Assembly: GCA_945929845.1 (NCBI GenBank)
Contig: CAMEON010000015.1
Coordinates: 1 to 40,010, forward strand
DNA from: an uncultured Clostridia bacterium
GTDB lineage: Bacteria; Bacillota; Clostridia; Oscillospirales; CAG-272
Length of the DNA stretch: 40,010 bases
Direction of reading: 5' to 3'
Below, one piece after another: positions 23,961 through 34,030 of this stretch (the stretch's first letter is position 1; each line of letters opens with the position of its first letter). A program made the position numbers and the translations under genes. The notes below the pieces were generated by a model. It was not told the origin of the DNA, ran no database searches, and saw nothing but the letters and a program-made list of their open reading frames with translations.

Positions 23961-23981
23961 ATAATGATGCAATCTTGGCAT
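23958..23981 (-). CDS. Possible 7-codon leader peptide
   Basis: On the minus strand AAGGAGG stands six bases before ATG, and the frame reads MPRLHHY then TAG. The stop codon lies inside the first hairpin of the array. A very short, well-initiated ORF ahead of a structured leader of about 410 bases resembles translation-controlled leaders. No clear promoter was found upstream, and a match this short could be chance. Confidence 0.3.
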   Translation of the reverse strand: MPRLHHY

Positions 23982-24114
23982 ATTGCTCCTCCTTGTTGTT
24001 GGTATAGAAAGATAGGCTTCGCCTTTCTATCTATTAACCGCAATGAACAAGGCATTTTTATCCTGCAAAAAGAAAAAATCCTCAAAATTTTTGCGGACAG
24101 AAAAAAGCCGCTCT

Positions 24115-24150
24115 CGCACATTTGCGAAAACGGCTCAAAAGCGTTATAGT
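24115..24150 (+). promoter_or_regulatory. tnpV promoter with shared CGCACATTTGC motif
   Basis: TTGCGA (24122-24127), 17 bases, TATAGT (24145-24150). The motif CGCACATTTGC (24115-24125) overlaps the -35 and contains the small palindrome GCA-CATT-TGC. The same motif sits in the same position in the serine recombinase promoter at 34938-34973. Confidence 0.65.
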
Positions 24151-24181
24151 ATAGGTGATAAAACAAGCAGGAGGAACGATT

Positions 24182-24538
24182 ATGAAACAAATTCAATTAA
24201 CCTATCACGAAGAAAGCGGATACCTCTATCCGGACCTTACCTTGCCGGAACAGACACATCATCCCATCGGAAAGTATGGTGACCTGTACCTTGCGTTCAT
24301 TAAAGCACACCGCAAAGAGACATACACGACGCTTTTAACAACCGGAAGGCTGAATGAACATCTGTACTTGGTTGACGCGGAAGCAAAAGAAACAGTCAGG
24401 CGGCTGACTGCCGAATTGGTCAAGGCAAGAGGCATTGACGAAAAGCTAAAAGCCACTGATTCTCTTCGCTGGGTGCAGGAGATGAATAACTGCAAAGCGT
24501 GTGCGGAAGAGATTGTGATGGCATCTATTTACGGTTAA
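24182..24538 (+). CDS. tnpV: TnpV-family transposon protein
   Basis: This 118-aa protein matches the TnpV pattern known from clostridial mobilizable transposons (Tn4451 relatives). Its hallmarks are YLYPDLTLPEQ near the N-terminus, a central AHRKETYTTLLTTGRLNEHL, and the C-terminal LRWVQEMNNCKACAEEIV. The molecular role of TnpV is not established. The start has AGGAGG seven bases upstream. It has its own promoter facing away from the relaxase operon and is closed by a terminator at 24555. Confidence 0.88.
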   Translation: MKQIQLTYHEESGYLYPDLTLPEQTHHPIGKYGDLYLAFIKAHRKETYTTLLTTGRLNEHLYLVDAEAKETVRRLTAELVKARGIDEKLKATDSLRWVQEMNNCKACAEEIVMASIYG

Positions 24539-24554
24539 ATATCTTGAGAAAGCA

Positions 24555-24586
24555 AAAACCATCGGGGGAAAATGCCCGATGGTTTT
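24555..24586 (+). terminator. Terminator of tnpV
   Basis: AAAACCATCGGG pairs with CCCGATGGTTTT over an 8-base loop, giving a 12-bp perfect stem that ends in a T-run. The symmetric A-run would let it work from the other side too. Confidence 0.9.
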
Positions 24587-24686
24587 GTTGCTGTTTTCAA
24601 AGTGTCAACATGGCACCTTGATTTTTGCTTAATGGAATTTGGATGACAGCAGATAAAATTTATTTTCTCGATTCTGGTCATTTAGC

Positions 24687-24715
24687 TTGACGAGATGATT
24701 AAATTGTGGTATACT
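24687..24715 (+). promoter_or_regulatory. Promoter of the restriction-modification operon
   Basis: TTGACG (24687-24692), 17 bases, TATACT (24710-24715), with CGGAGG at 24737-24742 and ATG at 24748. It is the only strong promoter found ahead of the series of overlapping or closely spaced genes that runs to hsdR. Confidence 0.8.
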
Positions 24716-24747
24716 GTAGTTAATCAATTTTCTGTTCGGAGGATTAC

Positions 24748-26076
24748 ATGATTTTTACGGAAAGCGAAACGGTAGAATTAAAATCCGTTTATGCAGACAG
24801 CATAAAGAAAGAGATTGTTGCCTTTGCCAATACACACGGCGGTACGATTTACATCGGTGTTGAAGATGATGGCGAAGTGTGTGGCATTGATCATACCGAT
24901 CTCGTCACGCAACAGGTCATGAATGCGGCGCGTGATGCGATAAAACCCGATGTTACTATGTTTATGCATATAGAATCTATCTCTGAAAACGGGAAACTCA
25001 TCCTTGCGGTACAGGTACAGTGCGGAGCGCATCGACCATATTATCTTGCCGCAAAAGGGCTGCGTCCTGAGGGCGTTTTTGTCCGACAAGGAACTTCTTC
25101 TGTTCCGGCGTCCGATGCCGCTATTCGTCAGATGATCAAAGAAACCGATGGCGATAACTATGAGGATATGCGTTCGCTTGAACAGGAGCTGACCTTCGAA
25201 AAAGCAACTGCTGAATTTACAAGACGGAATTTGGATTTTGGCGAGACGCAGATGAAAACGCTTGGACTGATTGACTCCGATGGACTATATTCCAACCTTG
25301 CCCTCCTTCTTTCGGATCAATGCCCACACATTATCAAAGCGGCAACTTTTGCGGGCAAGGATCAGGCAAACTTTCAGGATCGCCGGGAATTCACCGGTTC
25401 GCTGTTACAACAGTTGGAGGATGCTTATTCCTATCTTGACCTTCGCAACAGAACATCCGCAACCTTTGAAGGGCTTCTTCGCATCGACCATAAAGATTAT
25501 CCTGATACCGCTATCCGCGAGGCGTTACTCAATGCGATCGTTCACCGTGATTATGCGGTTTCAGCAAGCACGCTGCTCAGCGTGTATGCCGATCGCATGG
25601 AACTTATTTCAATCGGCGGTCTTGCCGGCGGTATTTCCTATGACGATATGATGCTTGGCATTTCCTATTGTCGCAACAAAAAATTGGCTAATATTTTCTA
25701 TCGTTTGGGGCTGATAGAAGCATACGGAACCGGCATGAAGAAAATTATGTCTTCTTACACCGGATGTGCAGTAAAACCTGAGGTGCAGGTTACTTCCGGT
25801 GCGTTCAAATTTGTATTGCCGAATCAAAATACCGCAACACCGATTGAAATAAACCCTAATTCTGTTCTTGACGAGCGGGAAAAAACAGTTTTTGCCGTGC
25901 TTTCCGATCATAAGCTTCATCCTCGTGCCGAAATCGAAAAGGCACTTGGCGTATCTACATCCACGGTCAATCGCCTTCTGCGCAAAATGGTTGCCGCAGG
26001 AAAAGTCAAGGTCACGGGAACAACGAAAAATGCACTATATCAGAGGACAAATTACGGAGGACAAAACCATGATTGA
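24748..26076 (+). CDS. AlbA_2-domain ATP-binding regulator-like protein
   Basis: This 442-aa protein has the AlbA_2 (Schlafen-type) N-terminal domain with ESETVELKS and IVAFANTHGGTIYIGVEDDG (about 5-45). A linker and then a GHKL-type ATPase C-terminal module follow (about 240-345), including REALLNAIVHRDYAV and GTGMKKI. A winged helix-turn-helix closes it (about 370-435; LGVSTSTVNRLLRKMV). Such proteins are annotated as putative transcription regulators, and related genes occur beside defence loci. Its stop overlaps the hsdM start by 8 bases, so it belongs to the restriction operon. It may regulate the operon or be a defence component itself. Confidence 0.82.
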   Translation: MIFTESETVELKSVYADSIKKEIVAFANTHGGTIYIGVEDDGEVCGIDHTDLVTQQVMNAARDAIKPDVTMFMHIESISENGKLILAVQVQCGAHRPYYLAAKGLRPEGVFVRQGTSSVPASDAAIRQMIKETDGDNYEDMRSLEQELTFEKATAEFTRRNLDFGETQMKTLGLIDSDGLYSNLALLLSDQCPHIIKAATFAGKDQANFQDRREFTGSLLQQLEDAYSYLDLRNRTSATFEGLLRIDHKDYPDTAIREALLNAIVHRDYAVSASTLLSVYADRMELISIGGLAGGISYDDMMLGISYCRNKKLANIFYRLGLIEAYGTGMKKIMSSYTGCAVKPEVQVTSGAFKFVLPNQNTATPIEINPNSVLDEREKTVFAVLSDHKLHPRAEIEKALGVSTSTVNRLLRKMVAAGKVKVTGTTKNALYQRTNYGGQNHD

Positions 26077-27655
26077 TACAAAGAAAGAACAGGAGCGCGA
26101 CGAACTTCACCGCGCGATTTGGGCGATTGCGGATGAATTGCGCGGCGCTGTGGACGGATGGGACTTCAAAAATTACGTCCTCGGTACGATGTTCTATCGT
26201 TATATATCCGAAAACCTTGCAAATTACATAAGCGAAGGCGAGATCAAGGCGGGCAATGACGGCTTTGACTATGCCAGAATGTCCGATGCGGAGGCGGAAT
26301 CGGCGCGGGAGGGCTTGGTGCAGGAAAAGGGGTTTTTCATCCTGCCGAGCGAGCTGTTTTGCAATGTCCTTGCCCGCTGTCAGTCGGACGAAAACCTCAA
26401 CGAAACGCTGGAGACAGTTTTCCGTCATATCGAGGAATCCGCAAAAGGCACCGAATCCGAGGGGCAGTTTGCAGGGCTGTTCGACGATTTCGACGTCAAC
26501 AGCAACAAGCTGGGCGCGACGGTGGCAAAGCGGAACGAAAAGCTCTGCAAATTGCTCATCGGCGTGGCGGATATGAACCTCGGCGATGTGAAGGATCACG
26601 ACATTGACGCATTCGGCGATGCTTATGAATATCTGATGACCATGTACGCCTCCAATGCGGGCAAGTCGGGCGGCGAATTTTTCACGCCTGCCGATGTGTC
26701 CGAGCTTCTGACAAGGCTTGGCACGGTCGGGAAAACCGAGATCAACAAGGTCTATGACCCCGCGTGCGGGTCGGGTTCGCTGTTGCTGAAAGCCGAAAAA
26801 GTGCTTGGCAAGGACGCCATCCGCAACGGCTTTTACGGGCAGGAGATCAACATCACGACCTATAACCTCTGCCGCATCAATATGTTTCTGCATGACATCG
26901 GATTTGATAAATTCGATATTGCCTGCGAGAATACGCTGACCAACCCCGCGCATTGGGACGACGAGCCGTTTGAATTGATCGTCTCCAACCCGCCGTACTC
27001 CATCAAATGGGAGGGCGATGACAACCCGCTGCTGATCAATGATCCGCGCTTTTCTCCGGCGGGCGTGCTGGCACCGAAAAGCAAGGCGGACATGGCGTTT
27101 ATCATGCACAGCCTTTCGTGGCTGGCGGCAAACGGCACGGCGGCGATTGTCTGTTTCCCCGGTATTCTGTACCGCGGGGGCGCGGAGCAGAAGATTCGGC
27201 GGTATCTTGTGGAAAACAACTTTGTGGATTGCATCATTCAGCTGCCTGCCAACCTCTTTTTCGGCACCTCCATTGCCACCTGCATTCTGGTGATGAAGAG
27301 AGGCAAAAGCGACAGCAAAACGCTTTTCATTGACGCGTCGAATGAGTGCATCAAGGTCACGAATAACAACAAGCTGACGCCCGAAAACATCGACCGCATC
27401 GTAGACACTTACACAAACCGCGCGGAGATCGCGCATTTCTCGCACCTTGCCGCGTTTGAGGAGATCGAAGCAAACGACTTCAACCTTTCGGTTTCCACCT
27501 ATGTGGAGCAGGAGGACAAGCGGGAGAAGATCGACATTGTCAAACTCAATGCCGAGATTGAGGAGATTGTCAAGCGGGAAAATGTGCTGAGAGAGGAAAT
27601 CCGGAAGATTATTGGGAAGATTGAGGGCAATAACAATGAAAAATCTATTTATTGA
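26069..27655 (+). CDS. hsdM: Type I restriction-modification system, M subunit
   Basis: This 528-aa adenine-N6 DNA methyltransferase works as the M2S core of a type I complex. The HsdM N-terminal helical domain (about 8-170) precedes the catalytic domain, with the SAM motif DPACGSGS (about 230-237) and catalytic NPPYS (about 307-311). I start at 26069 (MIDTKKEQ) because CGGAGG is nine bases upstream and the frame before it lies in the AlbA gene. The 3' end overlaps the PIN gene start by 20 bases. GC content is clearly higher than in the PIN gene next door. Confidence 0.95.
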   Translation: MIDTKKEQERDELHRAIWAIADELRGAVDGWDFKNYVLGTMFYRYISENLANYISEGEIKAGNDGFDYARMSDAEAESAREGLVQEKGFFILPSELFCNVLARCQSDENLNETLETVFRHIEESAKGTESEGQFAGLFDDFDVNSNKLGATVAKRNEKLCKLLIGVADMNLGDVKDHDIDAFGDAYEYLMTMYASNAGKSGGEFFTPADVSELLTRLGTVGKTEINKVYDPACGSGSLLLKAEKVLGKDAIRNGFYGQEINITTYNLCRINMFLHDIGFDKFDIACENTLTNPAHWDDEPFELIVSNPPYSIKWEGDDNPLLINDPRFSPAGVLAPKSKADMAFIMHSLSWLAANGTAAIVCFPGILYRGGAEQKIRRYLVENNFVDCIIQLPANLFFGTSIATCILVMKRGKSDSKTLFIDASNECIKVTNNNKLTPENIDRIVDTYTNRAEIAHFSHLAAFEEIEANDFNLSVSTYVEQEDKREKIDIVKLNAEIEEIVKRENVLREEIRKIIGKIEGNNNEKSIY

Positions 27656-28655
27656 TTCAAATATTTGGTTGTCACTTTATCATTTTACAAATGATGATTT
27701 GGCACAATTTTCAAAATTAAAAGATATGGTCAATAAAAGCATACGTCTGTTTGTTCCTCAGCAAGTATATGATGAGATTACGAGAAACCGAGAGGCAAAA
27801 TTAAAAGATGCACTTAAATCTTTTGATATTAAAGCTTTCTGTTTTCCTGCTTTCTGCAAAGGGTATCCTGAATTTGAAACGGTTAAGAATGCGTATAACG
27901 ACTTCATGAATAAAGCAAATACTTGGAAAAAAAGAATCGATGCCGATATTGAGACTCATCATTTACCCGCCGATGAAACAATAACACAGATTTTTGAAAC
28001 AGTATGGCTGATTCCGTGCCAAGACTATGTAGATAAAGCTTATATGCGTTATCGGATTGGAAACCCTCCCGGAAAAGACAACAAATATGGTGATGCAATC
28101 AACTGGGAATGCCTGCTGGCTAATGTGCCTAACGGCGAAGATTTGTACTTTATCAGCGCGGATAAAGATTACTGTTCAGACATTACTGATGGACGGATTA
28201 AGGATTTCTTGAGACTTGAATGGAGAAACGTCAAAGGCTCTGAAATTCATTATTATAAGAATTTGGTTCCTTTCCTTACGGAGAATATTTCCAATATAAA
28301 ATTGGAAACAGAGACCGAAAAGCAAAGACTTATTGACCAACTATCCAATAGTGGAAATTTTCAAAGTACGCACGCTACGATTGCTATGCTAAAAATGTTT
28401 TCTGGATGGACGGAAGATCAAATTGAGAAGCTTTGTACTATTGCGGAAGATAACACTCAAGTTTCATGGATACTAAAAGATCCGGATGTGTTCGAATTTT
28501 ATAGCCATATTTTGTCGGAGAAAAATGTAGAAAGCCTGCCCGACAGTGCGGCAAAAAGAATTCTCGAAGAACTTTGCTATTCGGATAGTCAAGATGAACA
28601 AAACAATGCTAAAGCGGACACGGACCATGAACTTGAAGAGTACTTTAAACACTAA
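27636..28655 (+). CDS. PIN-domain putative nuclease inside the hsd operon
   Basis: This 339-aa protein has an N-terminal PIN-type ribonuclease domain. The acidic set is visible: Asp7 in FIDSNIWLS, Glu47 in YDEITR, Asp153 in YGDAINWE, and Asp176/Asp178 in FISADKDY. The C-terminal 150 residues are helical and charged, with no family recognised. The start overlaps hsdM by 20 bases and hsdS follows 16 bases after the stop, so it is transcribed with them. Its AT-rich composition differs from hsdM and hsdR, pointing to separate acquisition. By analogy with the anticodon nuclease PrrC in a type I operon, a guard role is possible, but that is inference. There is no partner antitoxin gene of the usual size. 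Confidence 0.78.
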   Translation: MKNLFIDSNIWLSLYHFTNDDLAQFSKLKDMVNKSIRLFVPQQVYDEITRNREAKLKDALKSFDIKAFCFPAFCKGYPEFETVKNAYNDFMNKANTWKKRIDADIETHHLPADETITQIFETVWLIPCQDYVDKAYMRYRIGNPPGKDNKYGDAINWECLLANVPNGEDLYFISADKDYCSDITDGRIKDFLRLEWRNVKGSEIHYYKNLVPFLTENISNIKLETETEKQRLIDQLSNSGNFQSTHATIAMLKMFSGWTEDQIEKLCTIAEDNTQVSWILKDPDVFEFYSHILSEKNVESLPDSAAKRILEELCYSDSQDEQNNAKADTDHELEEYFKH

Positions 28656-28671
28656 ACGTAGAAGGTAAATT

Positions 28672-29972
<1,301 letters not shown>

Positions 29973-29976
<4 letters not shown>

Positions 29977-30521
29977 CACTGGGGGAGATTGCACATTATT
30001 CCGTTGATAGAGTTCGTGCTGAACACCTTTCACCCGATAATTATGTAGGCGTTGATAATATTTTGCAAAACAGAGCCGGAAAAACAGTATCAAATTGCGT
30101 TCCGACAATTGGAATTTTGACAGCTTATAACAAAGATAACATACTTATCGGTAATATTCGTCCCTATTTGAAAAAAATTTGGTTTGCAACAAACGAGGGC
30201 GGAACAAATGGAGACGTTCTTGTTATCCAGTGCAATGACACCATTGCTTTTCCGAAATATCTTTATTATATATTGGCATCCGATTCTTTCTTTAACTATG
30301 ACAACAGTCATGCCAAGGGCGCAAAAATGCCACGCGGTGATAAAGGGGCGGTAATGCAATACAGTTTTTCTATTCCTTCTCTTGAAAAGCAAGCCGAAGT
30401 TGTTTCCATTCTCGACCGTTTTGACGCACTTTGCAACGACCTGTCAAGCGGTCTCCCCGCCGAAATCGAAGCCCGCAAAAAACAATACGCGTTTTATCGC
30501 GATCAATTACTTTCTTTTTGA
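29973..30521 (+). CDS. Third target-recognition domain (half HsdS)
   Basis: This 182-aa half-subunit has one recognition domain (about 1-125) and one conserved region (about 126-182), LEKQAEVVSILDRFDALCND through EARKKQYAFYRDQLLSF. It is similar to the conserved regions of the preceding hsdS. The frame is open upstream into the AG tract, so in another phase it is simply the C-terminal part of a longer HsdS. In the present phase a GTG at 29973 overlaps the hsdS stop as GTGA and could be used by re-initiation, although no good ribosome site precedes it. Half-subunits can pair to make a working specificity unit in some systems. Confidence 0.82.
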
Positions 30522-30554
30522 GCGCTTCAAAAATCACCTTAACAAGGAGATATT

Positions 30555-33500
30555 ATGTCGTACTTTAACATTATCGCCGAAACATCGGAAAACACCGTTA
30601 TTACAGAATATAAGCCGATGGGAGCGCGCGCCGACGCCTATCAGAGTGAAGCTGCGCTCGAAGCGGAGTTTATCCGCCTTCTGACACAGCAGGGCTATGA
30701 GGACAAGCCGATTCACTGCGAGGCGGAGCTGATCTCCAACCTGCGCGCACAGTTGGAAATGCTGAATAACTACCGCTTTTCCGACGGCGAATGGGAGCGG
30801 TTCTTTTCCGAGTGCATTGCCAATGCCAACGACGGCATTGCGGAAAAGACCCGCAAGATTCAGGAGGACAATGTGCAGGTTCTGCGGCGCGATGACGGAA
30901 GTACGAAAAATATCACGCTGATTGACAAAAAGAACATTCACAACAACCGTTTGCAGGTCACCAATCAATACATAGTCACCAAAGACGACGGCGCGAAGCA
31001 CGACAACCGCTATGACGTGACCGTGCTAGTCAACGGGTTTCCGCTCGTCCACATTGAGCTGAAGCGCCGCGGTGTTTCCATCCGCGAGGCGTTCAACCAA
31101 ATCGACCGCTACCAGCGCGATTCCTTCTATGCCGGCTCGGGGCTGTTTGAGTATGTGCAGATTTTTGTCATCTCCAACGGCACAAACACGAAATACTATT
31201 CCAACAGCACGCGTTTTAATGCCGTCAAGGATACCCGCGCCGCCTCCGGCAAGAAGGGCAAAACAAGCAACAGCTTTGAATTTACTTCCTATTGGGCGGA
31301 CGCGAACAACCGTATCATTCCCGACCTCATCGACTTCGCCAAGACCTTTTTCGCCCGCCATACGATTCTCAACATTCTGACGCGCTATTGCGTTTTCACC
31401 TCCGAAAATCTGCTTCTCGTCATGCGCCCGTATCAGATTACGGCAACCGAGCGGATTCTCAACCGCATCGAAATTGCAAACAATTATAAGAAATACGGCA
31501 GCATCGCAGGCGGCGGTTACATCTGGCACACCACGGGAAGTGGCAAAACGCTGACTTCCTTCAAGACCGCACGGCTCGCCTCGGCGTTGCCCTATATCGA
31601 CAAGGTTCTGTTTGTCGTGGACCGCAAAGACCTCGACTATCAGACCATGAAGGAATACGACCGCTTTGAAAAGGGTGCGGCGAACTCCAACACCAGCACG
31701 GCGATCCTGAAAAAGCAGCTTGAGGACGAGAACTGCCATATCATTATTACGACTATTCAGAAGCTGGCAACCTTTATCAAGAAAAATCCCGGTCACGCGG
31801 TCTATCAAAAGCATGTTGTCATCATCTTTGACGAATGCCATCGTTCCCAATTCGGCGATATGCACACGGCGATTGTGAAGAACTTCCGCAAGTACCATCT
31901 GTTCGGCTTTACCGGAACGCCGATTTTCTCGGTCAACGCGCAAAAGGCGCACACCTCGCAGTTTTTCACGACCGAGCAGACCTTTGGCGACCAACTGCAC
32001 ACCTACACCATTGTGGACGCGATCAATGACCACAACGTCCTGCCGTTCCGCGTGGATTACGTCAAAACAATGGACGTTGACGAGCAGATGGTGGATGAAG
32101 ATGTTTACGACATCGACCGTGAGCGGGCATATATGGCGCCCAAGCGGATCGAGCTTGTGACCAAATACATCCTTGACCATTTCGACCAAAAGACATATCG
32201 TGGCGACAAGACCTACATTTACAACACGCTGACCAACATTTCCGAGGTGGCGTCCGCCGCGCGCGGGGCTGTGGAGGAGATCAAGCAAAAGCAACGGCTT
32301 TCGGGCTTCAATTCCATGCTTGCGGTCGCATCCGTGCCGATGGCAAAGCTCTATTACAACGAATTCAAGCGGCAGATGTCCGTCGACCCGACCAAGAAGC
32401 TGCGCATTGCCACCATTTTCAGCTATACCACCAACGAAGCCGACCCCGACAGCGACCTTTTGGACGAGGAAAATCCGGAGGACACCTCCGCGCTTGACGC
32501 GAGCAGCCGCGATTTTCTCGACAGCGCCATCCGCGACTATAATGAGATGTTCCACACCAACTATTCCACCGACGGCGACGGATTTCAGAGTTATTACAAG
32601 GACGTTTCCCTGCGGATGAAGAACAAGGAGCTTGACCTTTTGATCGTGGTCAATATGTTCCTGACCGGTTTTGACGCAACCACACTCAACACGCTGTGGG
32701 TGGATAAAAACCTGCGGATGCACGGGCTGATTCAGGCATTCAGCCGCACCAACCGAATTTTGAACAGCATCAAGACCTTTGGCAACATCGTCTGCTTCCG
32801 CAACCTGCAAAAGCGGGTGGACTCCGCCATTTCGCTGTTCGGCGATAAAAATGCGGGCGGCATTGTCCTGATGCGCAAGTTTGACGACTATTACCATGGT
32901 TATATCGATGTAGTGCATCAGTCCCACCCCGGATATGTGGACATGATAACGGAACTGGAAACCGACTTCCCATTGTCCGAGCCGCGCGTGGAGGGAGAAC
33001 AGAACCAAAAGCATTTTATCGCGCTGTTCGGGGCAATCCTTCGGATGCGCAATCTGCTTTCGTCTTTCGATGAGTTTGCGGGGAAGGATCTGCTGTCCGA
33101 GCGGGACTTGCAGGACTATCTCGGACGGTATCAGGATCTGCGCGATGAATGGCGCGAGCGGCGGCGTGACGGGCAGAAAGAGGACATCACCGACGATGTG
33201 GTGTTTGAAGTCGAGCTGATCCGTCAGATCGAGATCAATATTGATTACATTCTTTTGCTTGTCAAGAAGTATCATGATACACACGGGACAGACAAAGAGA
33301 TTCTGATCACGATTCAAAAAGCCGTTGATGCCAGCCCTGAATTGCGCAGTAAAAAGGCATTGATTGAGACCTTCATTTCCGGCATCAACGACGTGGAAGA
33401 TGTGCTGACCGAATGGCACGGCTATGTGGCGCAGGAAAAGGAAAAAGAGCTGTCCGCCATCATTGCCGATGAAAAGCTGAACGAGAGCGAGACACGCAAA

Positions 33501-33665
33501 TTTATCGATAACGCCTTCCGCGACGGGGAGATTAAGACGACCGGCACCGATATTGACAAACTGATGCCGCCCACATCCCGCTTCGGCGGCGGAAACCGCG
33601 CAGAGAAAAAGCGCGGAATCATAGAAAAACTGAAGGGCTTCTTTGAGAGGTTCTTTGGGATTTAA
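30555..33665 (+). CDS. hsdR: Type I restriction endonuclease, R subunit
   Basis: This 1036-aa motor-nuclease subunit translocates and cuts unmethylated DNA together with M and S. The N-terminal nuclease domain carries a PD-(D/E)XK core around YDVTVLVNG and HIELKRRG (about 153-169). The SF2 helicase part has Walker A TGSGKT (about 325-330), DECH (about 425-428), and later helicase motifs including MFLTGFDATTLNTLWVDK and QAFSRTNRI. A helical C-terminal domain completes it. Length and motif style resemble EcoR124-type HsdR. AAGGAG precedes the ATG. It closes the operon 33 bases after the half-hsdS. Confidence 0.96.
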   Translation: MSYFNIIAETSENTVITEYKPMGARADAYQSEAALEAEFIRLLTQQGYEDKPIHCEAELISNLRAQLEMLNNYRFSDGEWERFFSECIANANDGIAEKTRKIQEDNVQVLRRDDGSTKNITLIDKKNIHNNRLQVTNQYIVTKDDGAKHDNRYDVTVLVNGFPLVHIELKRRGVSIREAFNQIDRYQRDSFYAGSGLFEYVQIFVISNGTNTKYYSNSTRFNAVKDTRAASGKKGKTSNSFEFTSYWADANNRIIPDLIDFAKTFFARHTILNILTRYCVFTSENLLLVMRPYQITATERILNRIEIANNYKKYGSIAGGGYIWHTTGSGKTLTSFKTARLASALPYIDKVLFVVDRKDLDYQTMKEYDRFEKGAANSNTSTAILKKQLEDENCHIIITTIQKLATFIKKNPGHAVYQKHVVIIFDECHRSQFGDMHTAIVKNFRKYHLFGFTGTPIFSVNAQKAHTSQFFTTEQTFGDQLHTYTIVDAINDHNVLPFRVDYVKTMDVDEQMVDEDVYDIDRERAYMAPKRIELVTKYILDHFDQKTYRGDKTYIYNTLTNISEVASAARGAVEEIKQKQRLSGFNSMLAVASVPMAKLYYNEFKRQMSVDPTKKLRIATIFSYTTNEADPDSDLLDEENPEDTSALDASSRDFLDSAIRDYNEMFHTNYSTDGDGFQSYYKDVSLRMKNKELDLLIVVNMFLTGFDATTLNTLWVDKNLRMHGLIQAFSRTNRILNSIKTFGNIVCFRNLQKRVDSAISLFGDKNAGGIVLMRKFDDYYHGYIDVVHQSHPGYVDMITELETDFPLSEPRVEGEQNQKHFIALFGAILRMRNLLSSFDEFAGKDLLSERDLQDYLGRYQDLRDEWRERRRDGQKEDITDDVVFEVELIRQIEINIDYILLLVKKYHDTHGTDKEILITIQKAVDASPELRSKKALIETFISGINDVEDVLTEWHGYVAQEKEKELSAIIADEKLNESETRKFIDNAFRDGEIKTTGTDIDKLMPPTSRFGGGNRAEKKRGIIEKLKGFFERFFGI

Positions 33666-33821
33666 AATGATTTAACACTAAAGTCGTCAGTGAAGTTACA
33701 CCTCAAGTAATGAAAACACAACGGAACTATTTATTACAATGTGCGATGCGTCATAATTGTATAAAAATACTCCAGCAGCATACGCTATCAGTAGTATTTG
33801 CTATGCGGAGGATGTTCTATT

Positions 33822-33974
33822 ATGAATTTCATTGTTTCAGGAATTAATCCACCATTAAAAAATGCATCTAATCAAACTCTATTTGAAATTATCACTTTCA
33901 AAAACACAACAGTATTCGAACGGAAAATAACCAATTTGATACCCTTATCTGAGACAAGAGTAAGTTTTTTATAA
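33822..33974 (+). CDS. 50-codon ORF of unknown function
   Basis: The ORF starts MNFIVSGINPP and stops at 33972-33974. GGAGG lies ten bases upstream, which is what makes it worth listing. It is AT-rich, unlike hsdR before it. I recognise no family. It may be a small protein or the remnant of a larger gene. The 156 bases between hsdR and this ORF contain an AATACT/AGTATT inverted repeat but no confident promoter. Confidence 0.45.
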   Translation: MNFIVSGINPPLKNASNQTLFEIITFKNTTVFERKITNLIPLSETRVSFL

Positions 33975-34030
33975 ACAAACAATATTTATATTTATATATC
34001 ATGACGATTAGTACAAATAAAGGATCTCAA

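Noticed and set aside
23924-24196. 90-codon minus-strand frame upstream of the relaxase
   Set aside because: No ribosome site, odd composition, and it runs through the hairpin array and the tnpV promoter.
31026-33419. 797-codon minus-strand frame opposite hsdR
   Set aside because: Antisense shadow of hsdR caused by codon bias; no ribosome site or domain.
33655-33661. TTTGGGA at the end of hsdR as the right attachment site
   Set aside because: A 7-base match only; no tRNA 3' half or pairing sequence follows, so it is expected by chance.
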